Part shown: piece after piece, positions 24,591-34,120 of the stretch | Layout: each line of letters opens with the position of its first letter | Numbering within the stretch: position 1 is the first letter of the stretch | Assembly: GCF_030063245.1 (NCBI RefSeq) | Contig: NZ_JASISR010000001.1 | Span: 34,168-98,167, forward strand | Source of the DNA: Paenarthrobacter sp. PH39-S1 | GTDB taxonomy: Bacteria; Actinomycetota; Actinomycetes; Actinomycetales; Micrococcaceae | Length of the DNA: 64,000 nucleotides | Direction of reading: 5' to 3' | The notes under the pieces: generated by a model | What the model saw: the letters and a program-made list of their open reading frames with translations, nothing else | Databases searched by the model: none | What the model was told of the DNA's origin: nothing | Program-made: the position numbers and the translations under genes

Positions 24591-25571
24591 CTAAAATTCG
24601 ACGGCGTCGCGGCGCATTGCGCGGCGCAGCACCACTACCAGGACGGAAACCAGGGCCAGTGAAATCACTGCCGATGCCGTCGCAGCCCCGTAGGACGGCG
24701 TCGACTGGCCGGAAAATGCGGTGACGTACGTGTACACGGCCGTGGTCCAGCTTTGGGTGGGCGGAATGCCCGCTCCGCTGCTGCCGCCAAAGACCCAGAT
24801 GATTTCAAAGATCTTCACCGAGGAGATGGTCCACAGCACCGCACACGTACCAAACACATCCCAGGTCAACGGCAGGATCACGTAGCGCAGACGCTGGAAG
24901 GCGGTTGCGCCGGCCAGGGCGCAATCCTCGTAGTAGTAAGGCGGAATCCGGTCCACCCCTGCCATCAGGATGGTGGTGTAGTAACCGGTGGTGGTGGCCA
25001 CCAGCGTCACCATGATCAGCGGGAAGATGTTCTCCTGCGCCAGCCATGCCGGCGGTTCCTTGACGCCCAGGGGTCCCAGCAGCGTGTTGACAATTCCGCC
25101 GGGGTTGAAGATAAACCCGGCCAGCACGCCGAAGACGAGGGCGTTGATCAGGTGCGGGAAGAAGATCACCGAACGGACTATCTTGCGGCCCGCCATGTCC
25201 CGCAGCACCAGCGACATGGCGAAGGCCAGCACAAAGATGGCGATGCCCACCACAAACAGCAGCAGCAACGTATTGCCGAAGGACTTCAGGAACAGCGGGT
25301 CTTTGAAAACCCTGACGTAGTTCTCCCCGCCAACAAATTCCATCGGGCCCGAACCCGACCAGCTGTGAAAGCTGATCCACACTGCTGCGAGGGACGGAAC
25401 CACAAACAGAATGGTGTAGAGGATGAAGGCCGGACCGACGAACGGGATCAGCAGCTTCTTACGCTGACGGTCAATGCTGCTGCCGGCTTCACGTCTGGCC
25501 GCCTTGGCCGGCTTCGCCCCGTCCGCCAGCAGCACTGTATCCACTGCCGCGTTGGCATCCACCTCGGACAT
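24591..25571 (-). CDS. Carbohydrate ABC transporter permease (MalF type)
   Basis: This 326-residue membrane protein of the CUT1 sugar importer family has the EAA-type loop (YEDCALAGATAFQRLRYVILPLTWDV). The N-terminal 40 residues are cytoplasmic and basic. ATG 25571 shares its A with the stop of the binding-protein gene (TGATG), and the next permease starts 8 bases after the stop. Together they form the channel for a sugar or oligosaccharide, inferred to be a sulfated or unsaturated fragment from the flanking sulfatase and lyase genes. Confidence 0.94.
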   Translation of the reverse strand: MSEVDANAAVDTVLLADGAKPAKAARREAGSSIDRQRKKLLIPFVGPAFILYTILFVVPSLAAVWISFHSWSGSGPMEFVGGENYVRVFKDPLFLKSFGNTLLLLFVVGIAIFVLAFAMSLVLRDMAGRKIVRSVIFFPHLINALVFGVLAGFIFNPGGIVNTLLGPLGVKEPPAWLAQENIFPLIMVTLVATTTGYYTTILMAGVDRIPPYYYEDCALAGATAFQRLRYVILPLTWDVFGTCAVLWTISSVKIFEIIWVFGGSSGAGIPPTQSWTTAVYTYVTAFSGQSTPSYGAATASAVISLALVSVLVVVLRRAMRRDAVEF

Positions 25572-26887
25572 CAGCCGTTGTCCTTCCAGTACTGGATCTG
25601 GGCGTCCTTCATCTGCTTGACAAAGTCGTCCGCGGAGGTCTTGCCCAGAAAGAGCTGGTCATCCTTGGGCCAGAACACCTTCTCCACAAAGCCGGGGTAG
25701 GTCACGCCGTCGTTCTGCAGGTAAACGGAAGGAGCTGCGTCCAAGGCCTTCTTGACGGACGCCATCTCGGGGGAGATGGCAGCATCCGCACGAATGGGAA
25801 GCACCTTGGCATCGGTGCCATACGCATCCTGGTACTTCTTGCCCAGGAGGAACGTGGCAAGCTGCTGTGCCTTGTTCTGGTTCTTGGCTTTGGCCGGCAC
25901 TGCGAACCCTACGAAGTCAGCCCGCTGTGACGTGGACTTGCCGTCGATGGTAGGGAAGGGGAAGGAGGCGTACTGGAAGCCGGGGCTGGCGTAGGTGGCG
26001 GTTTCGGTCGGTGTCCAGGAACCGTTTAGCATTAACGCGGCTTTGCCGCTGGCCCACAGTTGTTGCTGCGCCGGCCACTTGCTGGCGGCATAGCCGTTGA
26101 TCAGGTAGCCGCCATTGACAATCTTCTCCACCCGCTTGGCTGCGGCCAGTACGGCCGGGCTGTCCCAGCCGGCACCGGATTTGTCCGAGGCCAGCTTGTA
26201 GAAGGAGCCGGGGCCTTCCGCACGGATCAGTGCGGTGGTAAACCACAGCGAGTTGTACCCGGCAATGTCCCCGTCGGCGGCCAGCGGAGTCTCACCGTTG
26301 GCCTTGAGCTTGTCCAGTACGGAGGTGAAATCATCCCAGGTTTTTGGCGGACTGGCAGCCAGCTCCGGGTGGGTAGCTGCATCGAACCAGATTCCGTCGG
26401 AGCTCAGGCTGTACGGCAGCATCCACGGCTTGCCGTCCTTGTCTTTAATGTTGGACGTGGCCAGATATTTGGCTGGAATGAGCTCGGCAACCTTTTTGCC
26501 GTCCACGGTGGTGTCGTAGGCCTTGGTGAGCGGGGCGGCCTGGCCGGTGTTGCCCAGTACGGGCGCCAGCTTGGCGTAGGGGCCGTCCACCAGGTCCGGA
26601 ACGTTGTTGGTGTTCAGAGCGGGCACCAGTTTTTCAGTGTTGGACCGGCCCTGCCACTGCACCTTGACCTCGGTGCCGGTCTGGGCAGTGAAGTCCGCGA
26701 CGGCCTTGGCAATGACCTTCTGCTGTGGTTCACCTTCCTTCCACATGGACCAGTAGGTCAGCGAACCGCCGGTGGTGGAATCTGCGCCTGCGCCTGCAGT
26801 GCCTGCTCCGCCTCCGCAGGCGGAGAGCGCCAGCACCGCGCCGGCGAGTATGGCCATGGGCCGGATGTAGCGGGCTGCTGCGCCCAT
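25571..26887 (-). CDS. Extracellular sugar-binding lipoprotein of ABC transporter
   Basis: This 438-residue solute-binding protein of the CUT1/MalE class has a lipoprotein signal (AILAGAVLALSAC, lipobox Leu-Ser-Ala-Cys), so it is tethered outside the membrane. Typical body motifs include LTYWSMWKEGEP and NVPDLVDGPYAKL. ATG 26887 was chosen for its good Shine-Dalgarno (AAGAGGTGAT); an upstream in-frame ATG lacks one. It is the first gene of the operon that continues to both permeases and two sulfatases, and it is divergent from the GntR/LacI regulator. Confidence 0.93.
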   Translation of the reverse strand: MGAAARYIRPMAILAGAVLALSACGGGAGTAGAGADSTTGGSLTYWSMWKEGEPQQKVIAKAVADFTAQTGTEVKVQWQGRSNTEKLVPALNTNNVPDLVDGPYAKLAPVLGNTGQAAPLTKAYDTTVDGKKVAELIPAKYLATSNIKDKDGKPWMLPYSLSSDGIWFDAATHPELAASPPKTWDDFTSVLDKLKANGETPLAADGDIAGYNSLWFTTALIRAEGPGSFYKLASDKSGAGWDSPAVLAAAKRVEKIVNGGYLINGYAASKWPAQQQLWASGKAALMLNGSWTPTETATYASPGFQYASFPFPTIDGKSTSQRADFVGFAVPAKAKNQNKAQQLATFLLGKKYQDAYGTDAKVLPIRADAAISPEMASVKKALDAAPSVYLQNDGVTYPGFVEKVFWPKDDQLFLGKTSADDFVKQMKDAQIQYWKDNG

Positions 26888-27164
26888 ACAAATCACCTCT
26901 TGATCTTTTAGAGCCGCGGCATACGGCCCAGTGAGACGACTATCACAGCCGCGAAAGATAGGATTCAATGAGTACTGAAGAAAGATCGAACTCGTTGCGA
27001 AGCTGTCCCGCTCCTCTTTTGCCCATAGCTTGGCCGCCTGGAGTGGGGCAGCAGAATTGGAATTGCCAAATGTTGCACGGGTACTCCTTTATTACTCTCT
27101 TAATTCCGGGTCACAATGATCCGGACAGGCCGAGCGGCAGAACTAGTGGACGAGGGAGGACCTG
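26888..27164. promoter_or_regulatory. Divergent control region between sugar transporter operon and its regulator
   Basis: These 277 bases separate two divergent operons and must hold both promoters. An imperfect inverted repeat ATTGG-AATTG-CCAAAT (27056-27071) is a candidate operator. I could not assign -35/-10 boxes with confidence. Confidence 0.35.
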
Positions 27165-28331
27165 ATGGCAGCACGTGCATCCGACCGCGTCCGGAATACC
27201 GATTCCCGGGACCTGAAATTCCAGCAGCTCGCGGATGAGCTGCGGCGCGGGATCCTGGCCGGCAGCTGGTCGGTGGGCACCAAGTTGCCCACAGAGGCGC
27301 AGCTGGCGGAGGAGACCGGATTATCTTTGACCACTGTGCGCCGTGCCTTTGATGAACTCGTCCAGCAGGAGCTGGTGGTGCGGCGTCAAGGCGCGGGGAG
27401 CTTTGTGGCTGAGCGCCGTGAGCCCCGCCGCCGCGCCCGGTACACCGTGGGAGTGTTGCTGCCGGACACACGGCTGTACTACCCGCGCGTGCTGCAGGGC
27501 ATCGAATCGGCACTGTCCGCCGCCGGGGTGGGACTGCAGTTGTCCACCTACAACTACGAAGCGGCGCGCGAGGACGGCTGCATTGAGTTCCTTATTGACG
27601 CTGGTGTGGACGGGCTGATCCTGGTGCCCACCCTGATTGGTATTGAAGATCCGCATGCCCGGGTGGCACATCTGATGGGTCTGGACGTGCCTGTGGTGCT
27701 GCTGGAACGCAGCTTGACGGACCTTGGACCGGCGGACCGGACCGAGTACGTGTGCTCGGACCATCAGGGCGGAGCGTACGACGGCGTTGCGCACCTTCAC
27801 CGGCTCGGTCACCCAAGTGTGGGCCTACTGACCCGCAGTTCCAACCCGACGGAAGCCGCCGTCGTCGCCGGTTATCTGCGTGCGGCCCAGGATCTGGGCT
27901 TTGCGCCTCTGCATATCAGTGCCACCAAATCCGAATGGGAGAACGGCGCGGCCGCAGGCCTGCTGGAGCAGCTGCAGGCCACGGGCGCCACCGCGGCACT
28001 GGTCTTTGGGGACCGCGAGGCCACGCTGCTGGAGTCCGCGGCACGCCGTGCGGGACTGCGCGTGCCGGAAGACCTGGCCCTGGTTTCCTACGACGACGAG
28101 CTGGCCGACCTGGCCGAAGTTCCGCTGACGGCTATCGCCCCGCCGAAGCACCGCGTCGGCCGGCTGGCTGCCGAGGTGCTGCTGCGCAGGCTGAGCGAGG
28201 GTGCGGAATGCCCTCTGCACCAGATCCGGTTGCGCCCACGAATTGTCATCAGGGAATCCTGCGGGGCGCGTCTAGCGGCCGTGGGCACCCGTGCCGAGCT
28301 GGCGATAACAGAAGGAATATCATGCGGATAG
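27165..28331 (+). CDS. GntR-type HTH regulator with LacI-like sugar-sensing domain
   Basis: This 388-residue regulator has a GntR winged helix at residues about 17-85 (LADELRRGILAGSWSVGTKLPTE, LSLTTVRRAFDELVQQELVVRRQGAGSFV), then a LacI/PBP1-like effector domain from residue 93 (YTVGVLLPDTRLYYPRVLQGIE) to about 375. This is the AraR/GntR-LacI hybrid layout used by Gram-positive sugar repressors. ATG 27165 has GGGAGGA upstream. It probably senses a sugar from the lyase pathway and controls the divergent transporter operon as well as the oxidoreductase that its 3' end overlaps by 10 bases. Confidence 0.93.
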   Translation: MAARASDRVRNTDSRDLKFQQLADELRRGILAGSWSVGTKLPTEAQLAEETGLSLTTVRRAFDELVQQELVVRRQGAGSFVAERREPRRRARYTVGVLLPDTRLYYPRVLQGIESALSAAGVGLQLSTYNYEAAREDGCIEFLIDAGVDGLILVPTLIGIEDPHARVAHLMGLDVPVVLLERSLTDLGPADRTEYVCSDHQGGAYDGVAHLHRLGHPSVGLLTRSSNPTEAAVVAGYLRAAQDLGFAPLHISATKSEWENGAAAGLLEQLQATGATAALVFGDREATLLESAARRAGLRVPEDLALVSYDDELADLAEVPLTAIAPPKHRVGRLAAEVLLRRLSEGAECPLHQIRLRPRIVIRESCGARLAAVGTRAELAITEGISCG

Positions 28332-29341
28332 GAATTATTGGGGCCGGAGCCGTGGCCTCATTTCACGCGGTGGCAGCGGCCCAGATAGCCGGAATGGAGC
28401 TGACAGCCGTCTGCGATCTGCTTCCCGGAACCGCATCCGCCGTGGCGGATCCGTACGGGGCGGCGGTCTTCACCAATTACCGCGCCCTGTTGGACAGCGG
28501 CCGGGTGGATGCGGTGATAGTGAATACCCCGCATGGACTGCATAAGGACATGGTGCTGGCCGCGGCGGAGGCTGGTGTGGACGTACTCGTGGAAAAGCCG
28601 ATGGCCACGACATTGGCGGACTGCGACGAAATGGCGGCAGCCTGCATTGCTGCCGGAGTGAAGCTGGTGGTGGGGCAAATCCAGCATTTCCTGCCCGAAA
28701 AAATTGCGGTGGAACGGGCGCTGGCCACCGGGGAACTGGGTGCAGTGCAGATGATTCATGACTTCCGCAGCACCGACTACCGGCCCGGACGCCGCTCTGC
28801 ATGGTTTTTTGACAGCGCGATGTCCGGGGGCGGGGCATTCATTAACATCGGCGGTCACTGCTTGGATCGTTCCCTTTGGTTCGGCGGAGCACCTGTGGCA
28901 TCCGTCCGGGCCACGACTGTGAACCGGTTCGGCGCTCCGGTGGAAACGGACGGAACCATGGAGCTGAGTCTGACCAACGAGGTGGCGGTGTCCATTTCGA
29001 TAGTGTCGGACATGCCGCGGAACGTCGATGAGTTGACGGTCGTGTGCGAACGCGGCGTGATCACGGCGGACCCGCGCAGGGGAACGTATCTGCGGCGGGA
29101 TGGGGAGACTACGGTACTGCATGAATCCGGCCCGGGAGATATTCAGGCCGGATTTACGCTGCAACTGCAGGACTTTGCCAAAGGGGTGGCAGGGGGGACG
29201 TCGGCTGTCAGCCTGGCCCATGCCCGGCACATTGTGGAGGTGGTGCTGGCTGCGTACGAATCGGCGGCGGACGGCGGTGCCGTGGCACTGGCCGGCTGGC
29301 CCGCAATCATGCCGGCCGGAGCCTCGGCGCTGACTGACTAA
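28322..29341 (+). CDS. Gfo/Idh/MocA family oxidoreductase
   Basis: This 339-residue NAD(P)-dependent sugar dehydrogenase-like protein has an N-terminal Rossmann fold (IGIIGAGAVASFHAVA), the VLVEKPMATT motif with the conserved EKP lysine, and a GGHCLDRSLWF segment in the C-terminal domain corresponding to the G-G-x-x-x-D-H region. ATG 28322 has GAAGGAAT upstream and overlaps the regulator gene end. A longer open frame in the same phase runs through the regulator and is spurious. It probably oxidises or epimerises a monosaccharide of the island's pathway; the substrate is not visible. Confidence 0.93.
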   Translation: MRIGIIGAGAVASFHAVAAAQIAGMELTAVCDLLPGTASAVADPYGAAVFTNYRALLDSGRVDAVIVNTPHGLHKDMVLAAAEAGVDVLVEKPMATTLADCDEMAAACIAAGVKLVVGQIQHFLPEKIAVERALATGELGAVQMIHDFRSTDYRPGRRSAWFFDSAMSGGGAFINIGGHCLDRSLWFGGAPVASVRATTVNRFGAPVETDGTMELSLTNEVAVSISIVSDMPRNVDELTVVCERGVITADPRRGTYLRRDGETTVLHESGPGDIQAGFTLQLQDFAKGVAGGTSAVSLAHARHIVEVVLAAYESAADGGAVALAGWPAIMPAGASALTD

Positions 29342-29372
29342 CTGGCCGCGGGCGGGAAGCGAAGCATACCTC

Positions 29373-31511
29373 ATGGACTCATATTCCCCGCTGGACACCG
29401 GACAATCCGCTTTCACCGGTTTGACTAGGACGCACTGGGAAGCCGTGGCGGATTCCCTGCTCACCGCGGCCCGGCGCTTTTCCTCCCCTCGGCACGCCAA
29501 GGTGGGTTTTCCCTCTGCCGGCCCTTCGGGTAGCGCGGCGCAGGAAGCGACGGACCAGCTCGAAGGGTTTGCGCGCACGTTCTTGCTGGCAGCGCTGCGC
29601 CTGGCGGGTAACCAGGGTGACCAGCCCGGCGGCAATACTGCCGCACCCCCCACCGCGGAACCCCGCAGTGCCGGGGACCGCGCCGTCGGAATTGTTGAAT
29701 GGTACATTTTGGCGCTGGATGCCGGAACCGCTCCCGACTCCGACGAGCGCTGGCCGGCACTGATGGATCACGGGCAGCCTACCGTCGAGGCGACGGCCAT
29801 CGTTCTGGGGCTCCATTTCAGCCGGCCGTGGCTCTGGGACGCACTGCCGCAGCGGGTGCGGGACAACATCGCGACCTGGCTTGGCGGCAGCCGTGGATCC
29901 TACGGTGCTGATAACAACCACGTTATGTTCTCGGCAACCATCCAGGCTTTCCTGGCGGCCACCGGATACCCGCACAATGCCTTCGAGATTGAGGCGGCGC
30001 TGGCCCGGATCGAGGACTGGTACGTGGGCGACGGCTGGTATTCGGACGGAGCCGGGCGCCGGTTTGACCACTACAACGCATGGACCTTCCAGCTCTATCC
30101 GTTCGTCATTTTGGATCTGCTCCGGGGCAATCTGCACAGTGCAAGCGAGAGCGAAGGCAGGCGCCGGCTATACCGGTCCCGGTTGGCTGACTTTGTCCAG
30201 GGCTATCAGCACCTCTTCGGGGCCGATGGCAGCCCGCTGCTGCAGGGGCGCTCGCTGACCTATCGATGGGGCGTGGTTGCGCCGTTTTGGATGGCGCAAC
30301 TGGAGGGGATCACCACGGTGTCTCCGGGGCGTACCCGCAGGCTGGCCAGCGGCGTGCTGCGTCATTTCTTGGACCGCGGTGCGGCGGCCGACGGTGTGTT
30401 GAGCTTGGGCTGGCATGGCAGCCACGCCAGCATTTTGCAGTCGTACAACGCCCCTGGCTCACCGCACTGGGCCAGCAAGGGGTTCCTGGGTTTGCTGTTG
30501 CCTGCGGACCATCCTGCATGGACGGCGGCGGAGGAACCGCTGCCGGTGGAAATGGGCAACACCTCCGTGGTGCTGGCCGGCCCGCGGTGGCATGTCTGCG
30601 GTTCCATGGCGGACGGAGTGGTGCGGGCGCTGAACTTTGGCTCCGACGGGCATCCACAGCGTGACGACGGCTTGTACCGGCGGCTCGCCTATTCCACAGC
30701 CACCGTGCCGGTGCTTGAGCCCGGACTTGACGGCAGGCTGCTGCGGGATAACGATATCTACCTCAAGGCGGGCAACGGTACCAGCAGGCACCGCGGCCTG
30801 CGTGGGGGCGTGGCGCGGTATGACGGCGGCTCCAGCACGTTCGCCCTCGATGCTGGCGGGCGAGACGTGGTAGCTAACTATGCCACCACAGTGCTGGACG
30901 AGGACGCCGACCGGCAGCGGCCCGGTTCCCGGAGCGAGGGCGTCCGCATCGAAGTGCGGATAGCCAGGCTCACGGGTGTTATCGGGTGCGAACCCGTGCT
31001 TTCCGGCTATGCCATTTCCTCGGACATGCCAGTGGAGACGGCGGTTTGGGCGGAACGGCCTGCCATGAACGAAGCCGCCGCAAGCCCGGCGGCGGCCCGT
31101 GTCACCGGCTGGCGGCGAACGGCGCCCGGCGGCCTCCCCGCCCGACTGGCTTCCGCCGTCGCCCTTTATCGCACAGACTTGACCGACGCCGCTCCCGAGC
31201 GCACCGTGCACCGTGCGGTGGCAGTGCACGGGCAATGCAGGGCCGGCTCCGGCACCGCGTTAGGGGAGCACAGTGCGCTGCCACAGCTGGAATTTGGCCC
31301 GCTGCCCGCCAATACCGTGCACATTGCCTGGCTGGTTTGCCTGGGTGCGGAAGCCGATACGCTGGCGCGGACTGCGGTGGACCTCGCGTTGTGCTGGACA
31401 GACGATGGCGCGCAGCTGCAGTGGCGTGGAACTTCGCGAGTGCTGCCGTGGCAACGGGAGACGCCGTGGGCCGCTGATGCGCTGAACCAGGACGTCTTCC
31501 GCTGGCACTGA
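29373..31511 (+). CDS. DUF2264 family protein
   Basis: This 712-residue protein without a signal peptide has the DUF2264 pattern: WEAVADSLLTAARRFSSP, QLEGFARTFLLAALRLAG, DNNHVMFSATIQAFLAATG, WYVGDGWYSDGAGRRFDHYNAWTFQLYPF and GRSLTYRWGVVAPFWMAQLEG. The Trp/Tyr/His-rich alpha-helical N-terminal half resembles (alpha/alpha)n toroids of carbohydrate-active enzymes, followed by a beta-rich C-terminal half, an architecture also used by heparinase II/III-like and PL8 enzymes. DUF2264 genes are frequent in polysaccharide loci, but the reaction is not established to my knowledge. It is third in the regulator-oxidoreductase operon (31-base gap) and converges on the PL8 gene. Confidence 0.9.
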   Translation: MDSYSPLDTGQSAFTGLTRTHWEAVADSLLTAARRFSSPRHAKVGFPSAGPSGSAAQEATDQLEGFARTFLLAALRLAGNQGDQPGGNTAAPPTAEPRSAGDRAVGIVEWYILALDAGTAPDSDERWPALMDHGQPTVEATAIVLGLHFSRPWLWDALPQRVRDNIATWLGGSRGSYGADNNHVMFSATIQAFLAATGYPHNAFEIEAALARIEDWYVGDGWYSDGAGRRFDHYNAWTFQLYPFVILDLLRGNLHSASESEGRRRLYRSRLADFVQGYQHLFGADGSPLLQGRSLTYRWGVVAPFWMAQLEGITTVSPGRTRRLASGVLRHFLDRGAAADGVLSLGWHGSHASILQSYNAPGSPHWASKGFLGLLLPADHPAWTAAEEPLPVEMGNTSVVLAGPRWHVCGSMADGVVRALNFGSDGHPQRDDGLYRRLAYSTATVPVLEPGLDGRLLRDNDIYLKAGNGTSRHRGLRGGVARYDGGSSTFALDAGGRDVVANYATTVLDEDADRQRPGSRSEGVRIEVRIARLTGVIGCEPVLSGYAISSDMPVETAVWAERPAMNEAAASPAAARVTGWRRTAPGGLPARLASAVALYRTDLTDAAPERTVHRAVAVHGQCRAGSGTALGEHSALPQLEFGPLPANTVHIAWLVCLGAEADTLARTAVDLALCWTDDGAQLQWRGTSRVLPWQRETPWAADALNQDVFRWH

Positions 31512-31593
31512 TGTCATCGATGCCGGCTGAGCCAAATGGGCAATGACACCGTGCAGGGGGTCTGTCGAATAACTATTGTCCAGTCGAACAGCC

Positions 31594-33981
31594 TCAGGGA
31601 CACAGCTGCAGCTCCACGGACTGACCAGCCAGGCCCGCCGTCGGAATGACCAGCGTAAGCGTGCCGTTGGAGTTGCGGGTCAGCGTCACCTCAGTCGCCG
31701 ACTTGACCTGCCGGAACCTGGTGCCGCTGATGGTTAGCGTGACGTTCTCCGCAGTCTGGGTGGGATCGGAAACGGCCATCTTGAGCACGCCCGGGGTCTC
31801 CCAAGCCAGCACGGAGGCCGGGCCGGCGGCCGTTATGTTCCCCACCGTGGCGGCCGACCAGAAGTTCGCTGCCGTAGTATTCCTGAACTTGATGCCCTGC
31901 GCTGCGGCATCATTGCGCAATATGCTGCCCACGCTCTGCCGCGATGCCGCTGCGGTTTCGACTGCAGTGGCCCCGGGCAGCAGGACATAGGCGTAGCTGG
32001 CGCCGCGGGGATTGGTTCCGTGGTCTTTGTACAGCGTGACGTAGTTGCGGGTTAGCTGCTGCGCCGTGCCATTTGCGTTGATGTCCTTCCAGCTGCCCGA
32101 GCGGCTCTCCCGCAGGGCCTGGACCGGCGCCTCGTCCAGGAAGAGGTAGCCACCAACACCTTCCAGATGGGCCCACTTTGCTCCCGCGTGGGTTTCCGCA
32201 GTACCCGCCACGGTGCCGGCGGGTTTGCCGTCAATGAGCAGCGCGTTGGTGCCCGTGGCGCCAAGGTTGCGGTGCTCCATGATGGATTCCACCTTGGCGG
32301 AACTGCCGGTGGAAATGTCAGAGCCTAGAGCCACAATGAATTCATGGCTGAAGAACCAGGATTTCCGCGCACTCAACCCGGTGCCGCCGGGCGCGATCAT
32401 GTGCTGTCCCACGGCGCCGTACCCGGCTCCGGTCACGCCGCCGGTCCACTCGTTCTGCGGTGTCTTGGCACCCCACTCTCCCTCCACCTTCGGTGGGAGA
32501 GTGGTGGCATCCACGGTGGTACCGGGCAGCCGCTTGAGGTTGGCGGTGGGCCAGAACGCGTCGTCGAACTCTCCTCCCTCCGGTCCGTAGACATAGGTCA
32601 TGCCGTCCCCGGTGTGGTAGCCGGTGTTGTTCTCGCCGTTGCCGCACTCATACCAGGTCATCCGGCGGCTGGACAGGCCCAATGAGGCTGCCCAGCCATT
32701 GCCGCGGTGCACGGCCCGGTCCATCGCCGGGAAAAATGTGTGCCCCACCGGTTCCGGTGCCGCCGTGACTTTGGACCCGAGCAGTTGCTTGACCAAAGCC
32801 GTGCGCGCAATGCTGGGTCCTGCGAGCGGGGAGCTGTAGGTGTTGCGCTGGATCCAGCCCAGGCAGATGGACTGCCAACGAGCCGCCGTGGCGGGATCCA
32901 CCGCGCGCGCCAGCCAGAGGATTGCCTCGATGGTGACGGTGCCGTCGTCGTGGCCGCCCTCGGTCTGGCGTGAAATGGCCCGTCCGCGTACTGCGTCCAT
33001 CATCTGGCCGTTATAGACCAGCGGGGCGAAGGATGCTTCCACCCGGTCGAAGAGGATCTGCCGGCTCGGGTCGGTCACCGCATAGGTTGACCCGCCCAGC
33101 AGGGAGAACAGCTTCGCCAGCCCGCCCAGCAATACCACGCCGTAGGTGCCGGTGTAAGCGATGGTGGAGTGTTGAATGAATGAGCCGTCCCGGAAGAAGC
33201 CATTGCCGCTGGTGACGAACTGCCAGACCGGCACCAGCGCGGCGATGGCTGCGGCGAGCCTGACCGTGTCCCCGCCCACGATGGAACGGATAATGATGCC
33301 CTGGCAGATGTCCACCCGGTTCGCGCCCTCGGAGAGAATCTTGCCCCGACTGTCCGGAAACTGCATCGTGGGGTCCGGAACGAAGTGGTCGACGGCGGCG
33401 CAGTAGTCCGCGATCTCAGCGTCGGTCAGGTGGTCGCGGACTATCGACATGGCGTCGGTGAGGGACTTGGGCGTGCCGATCTCCCAGGACCACCAGTTGC
33501 CGAACTCGGCCTGGCCGGCGTTGTAGACCAGACGGTGGCTGTCCCGCAGCCCGTCCAGGATGTTCTGCAGCAACGCAGTATCATCCTTGAACCCCGAACC
33601 CGGGGTGGCCCAGGCCGTCGCCATCTGTGCCAGCCGCTTGTAGACGGTGACTATTTGCGCGTCCACAGTAAAGCTAGTGTCGCTGAAGACCTGGGTGCGC
33701 GTACCGGCGCCGGGCACCAGCAGGGAAACGGAGGCCTGCACGGTCTTGTCCAACCCGGCAATGGCCGTGGTGAAGTCGGCGTCGCCGGCGACTATCTCCG
33801 TGCGCCCGGTCAGCTGGTCAACCCACCGCTGCCGAAGGGCTTCCAAGTCAGCGGGGGATGCCGTGGCCGCAGCATTGGCCATCGGCGTGAATACCGCACC
33901 GATCGCGGCTGCCAGGGAGAGCGCGCCGGCTCCCTTGAGTAATGATCGTCGTGAAAGTTGGCTGTCCATGGAGAGTCCCAT
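31594..33981 (-). CDS. Polysaccharide lyase family 8 (chondroitin AC/hyaluronate lyase type), Tat-exported
   Basis: This 795-residue secreted endolyase has a twin-arginine signal (SRRSLLKGAGA, cleavage after about ANA at residue 38). Family motifs are GNWWSWEIGTP, EGANRVDICQGI, DGSFIQHSTIAYTGTYG and WYECGNGENNTGY. Asn221, His271, Tyr280, Arg334 and Glu445 all fall at a constant offset of 38 from the residues I recall for Arthrobacter chondroitin AC lyase (Asn183, His233, Tyr242, Arg296, Glu407), so the catalytic set is complete. ATG 33981 or ATG 33969 may start the protein. It should cleave chondroitin sulfate, hyaluronan or a similar uronate polymer by beta-elimination outside the cell. Xanthan lyase is a less likely alternative. 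Confidence 0.93.
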   Translation of the reverse strand: MGLSMDSQLSRRSLLKGAGALSLAAAIGAVFTPMANAAATASPADLEALRQRWVDQLTGRTEIVAGDADFTTAIAGLDKTVQASVSLLVPGAGTRTQVFSDTSFTVDAQIVTVYKRLAQMATAWATPGSGFKDDTALLQNILDGLRDSHRLVYNAGQAEFGNWWSWEIGTPKSLTDAMSIVRDHLTDAEIADYCAAVDHFVPDPTMQFPDSRGKILSEGANRVDICQGIIIRSIVGGDTVRLAAAIAALVPVWQFVTSGNGFFRDGSFIQHSTIAYTGTYGVVLLGGLAKLFSLLGGSTYAVTDPSRQILFDRVEASFAPLVYNGQMMDAVRGRAISRQTEGGHDDGTVTIEAILWLARAVDPATAARWQSICLGWIQRNTYSSPLAGPSIARTALVKQLLGSKVTAAPEPVGHTFFPAMDRAVHRGNGWAASLGLSSRRMTWYECGNGENNTGYHTGDGMTYVYGPEGGEFDDAFWPTANLKRLPGTTVDATTLPPKVEGEWGAKTPQNEWTGGVTGAGYGAVGQHMIAPGGTGLSARKSWFFSHEFIVALGSDISTGSSAKVESIMEHRNLGATGTNALLIDGKPAGTVAGTAETHAGAKWAHLEGVGGYLFLDEAPVQALRESRSGSWKDINANGTAQQLTRNYVTLYKDHGTNPRGASYAYVLLPGATAVETAAASRQSVGSILRNDAAAQGIKFRNTTAANFWSAATVGNITAAGPASVLAWETPGVLKMAVSDPTQTAENVTLTISGTRFRQVKSATEVTLTRNSNGTLTLVIPTAGLAGQSVELQLCP

Positions 33982-34120
33982 CGTCGTTTCCGGGTCTTTT
34001 GGGGTTCGGAGCTGTCGGTCGCCCGCCTGTGATGCAGCTAACTTAACGTGGTCCGGATGCGAGGAATAAAGACCTAATCCGCATTTGGCCCGTCAACAGA
34101 CTGCCCGCCGTCGTCGTGCC

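Noticed and set aside
27752..28321. Upstream extension of the Gfo/Idh frame
   Set aside because: It reads through the regulator gene in another frame and lacks any domain; the Rossmann motif starts at 28322.
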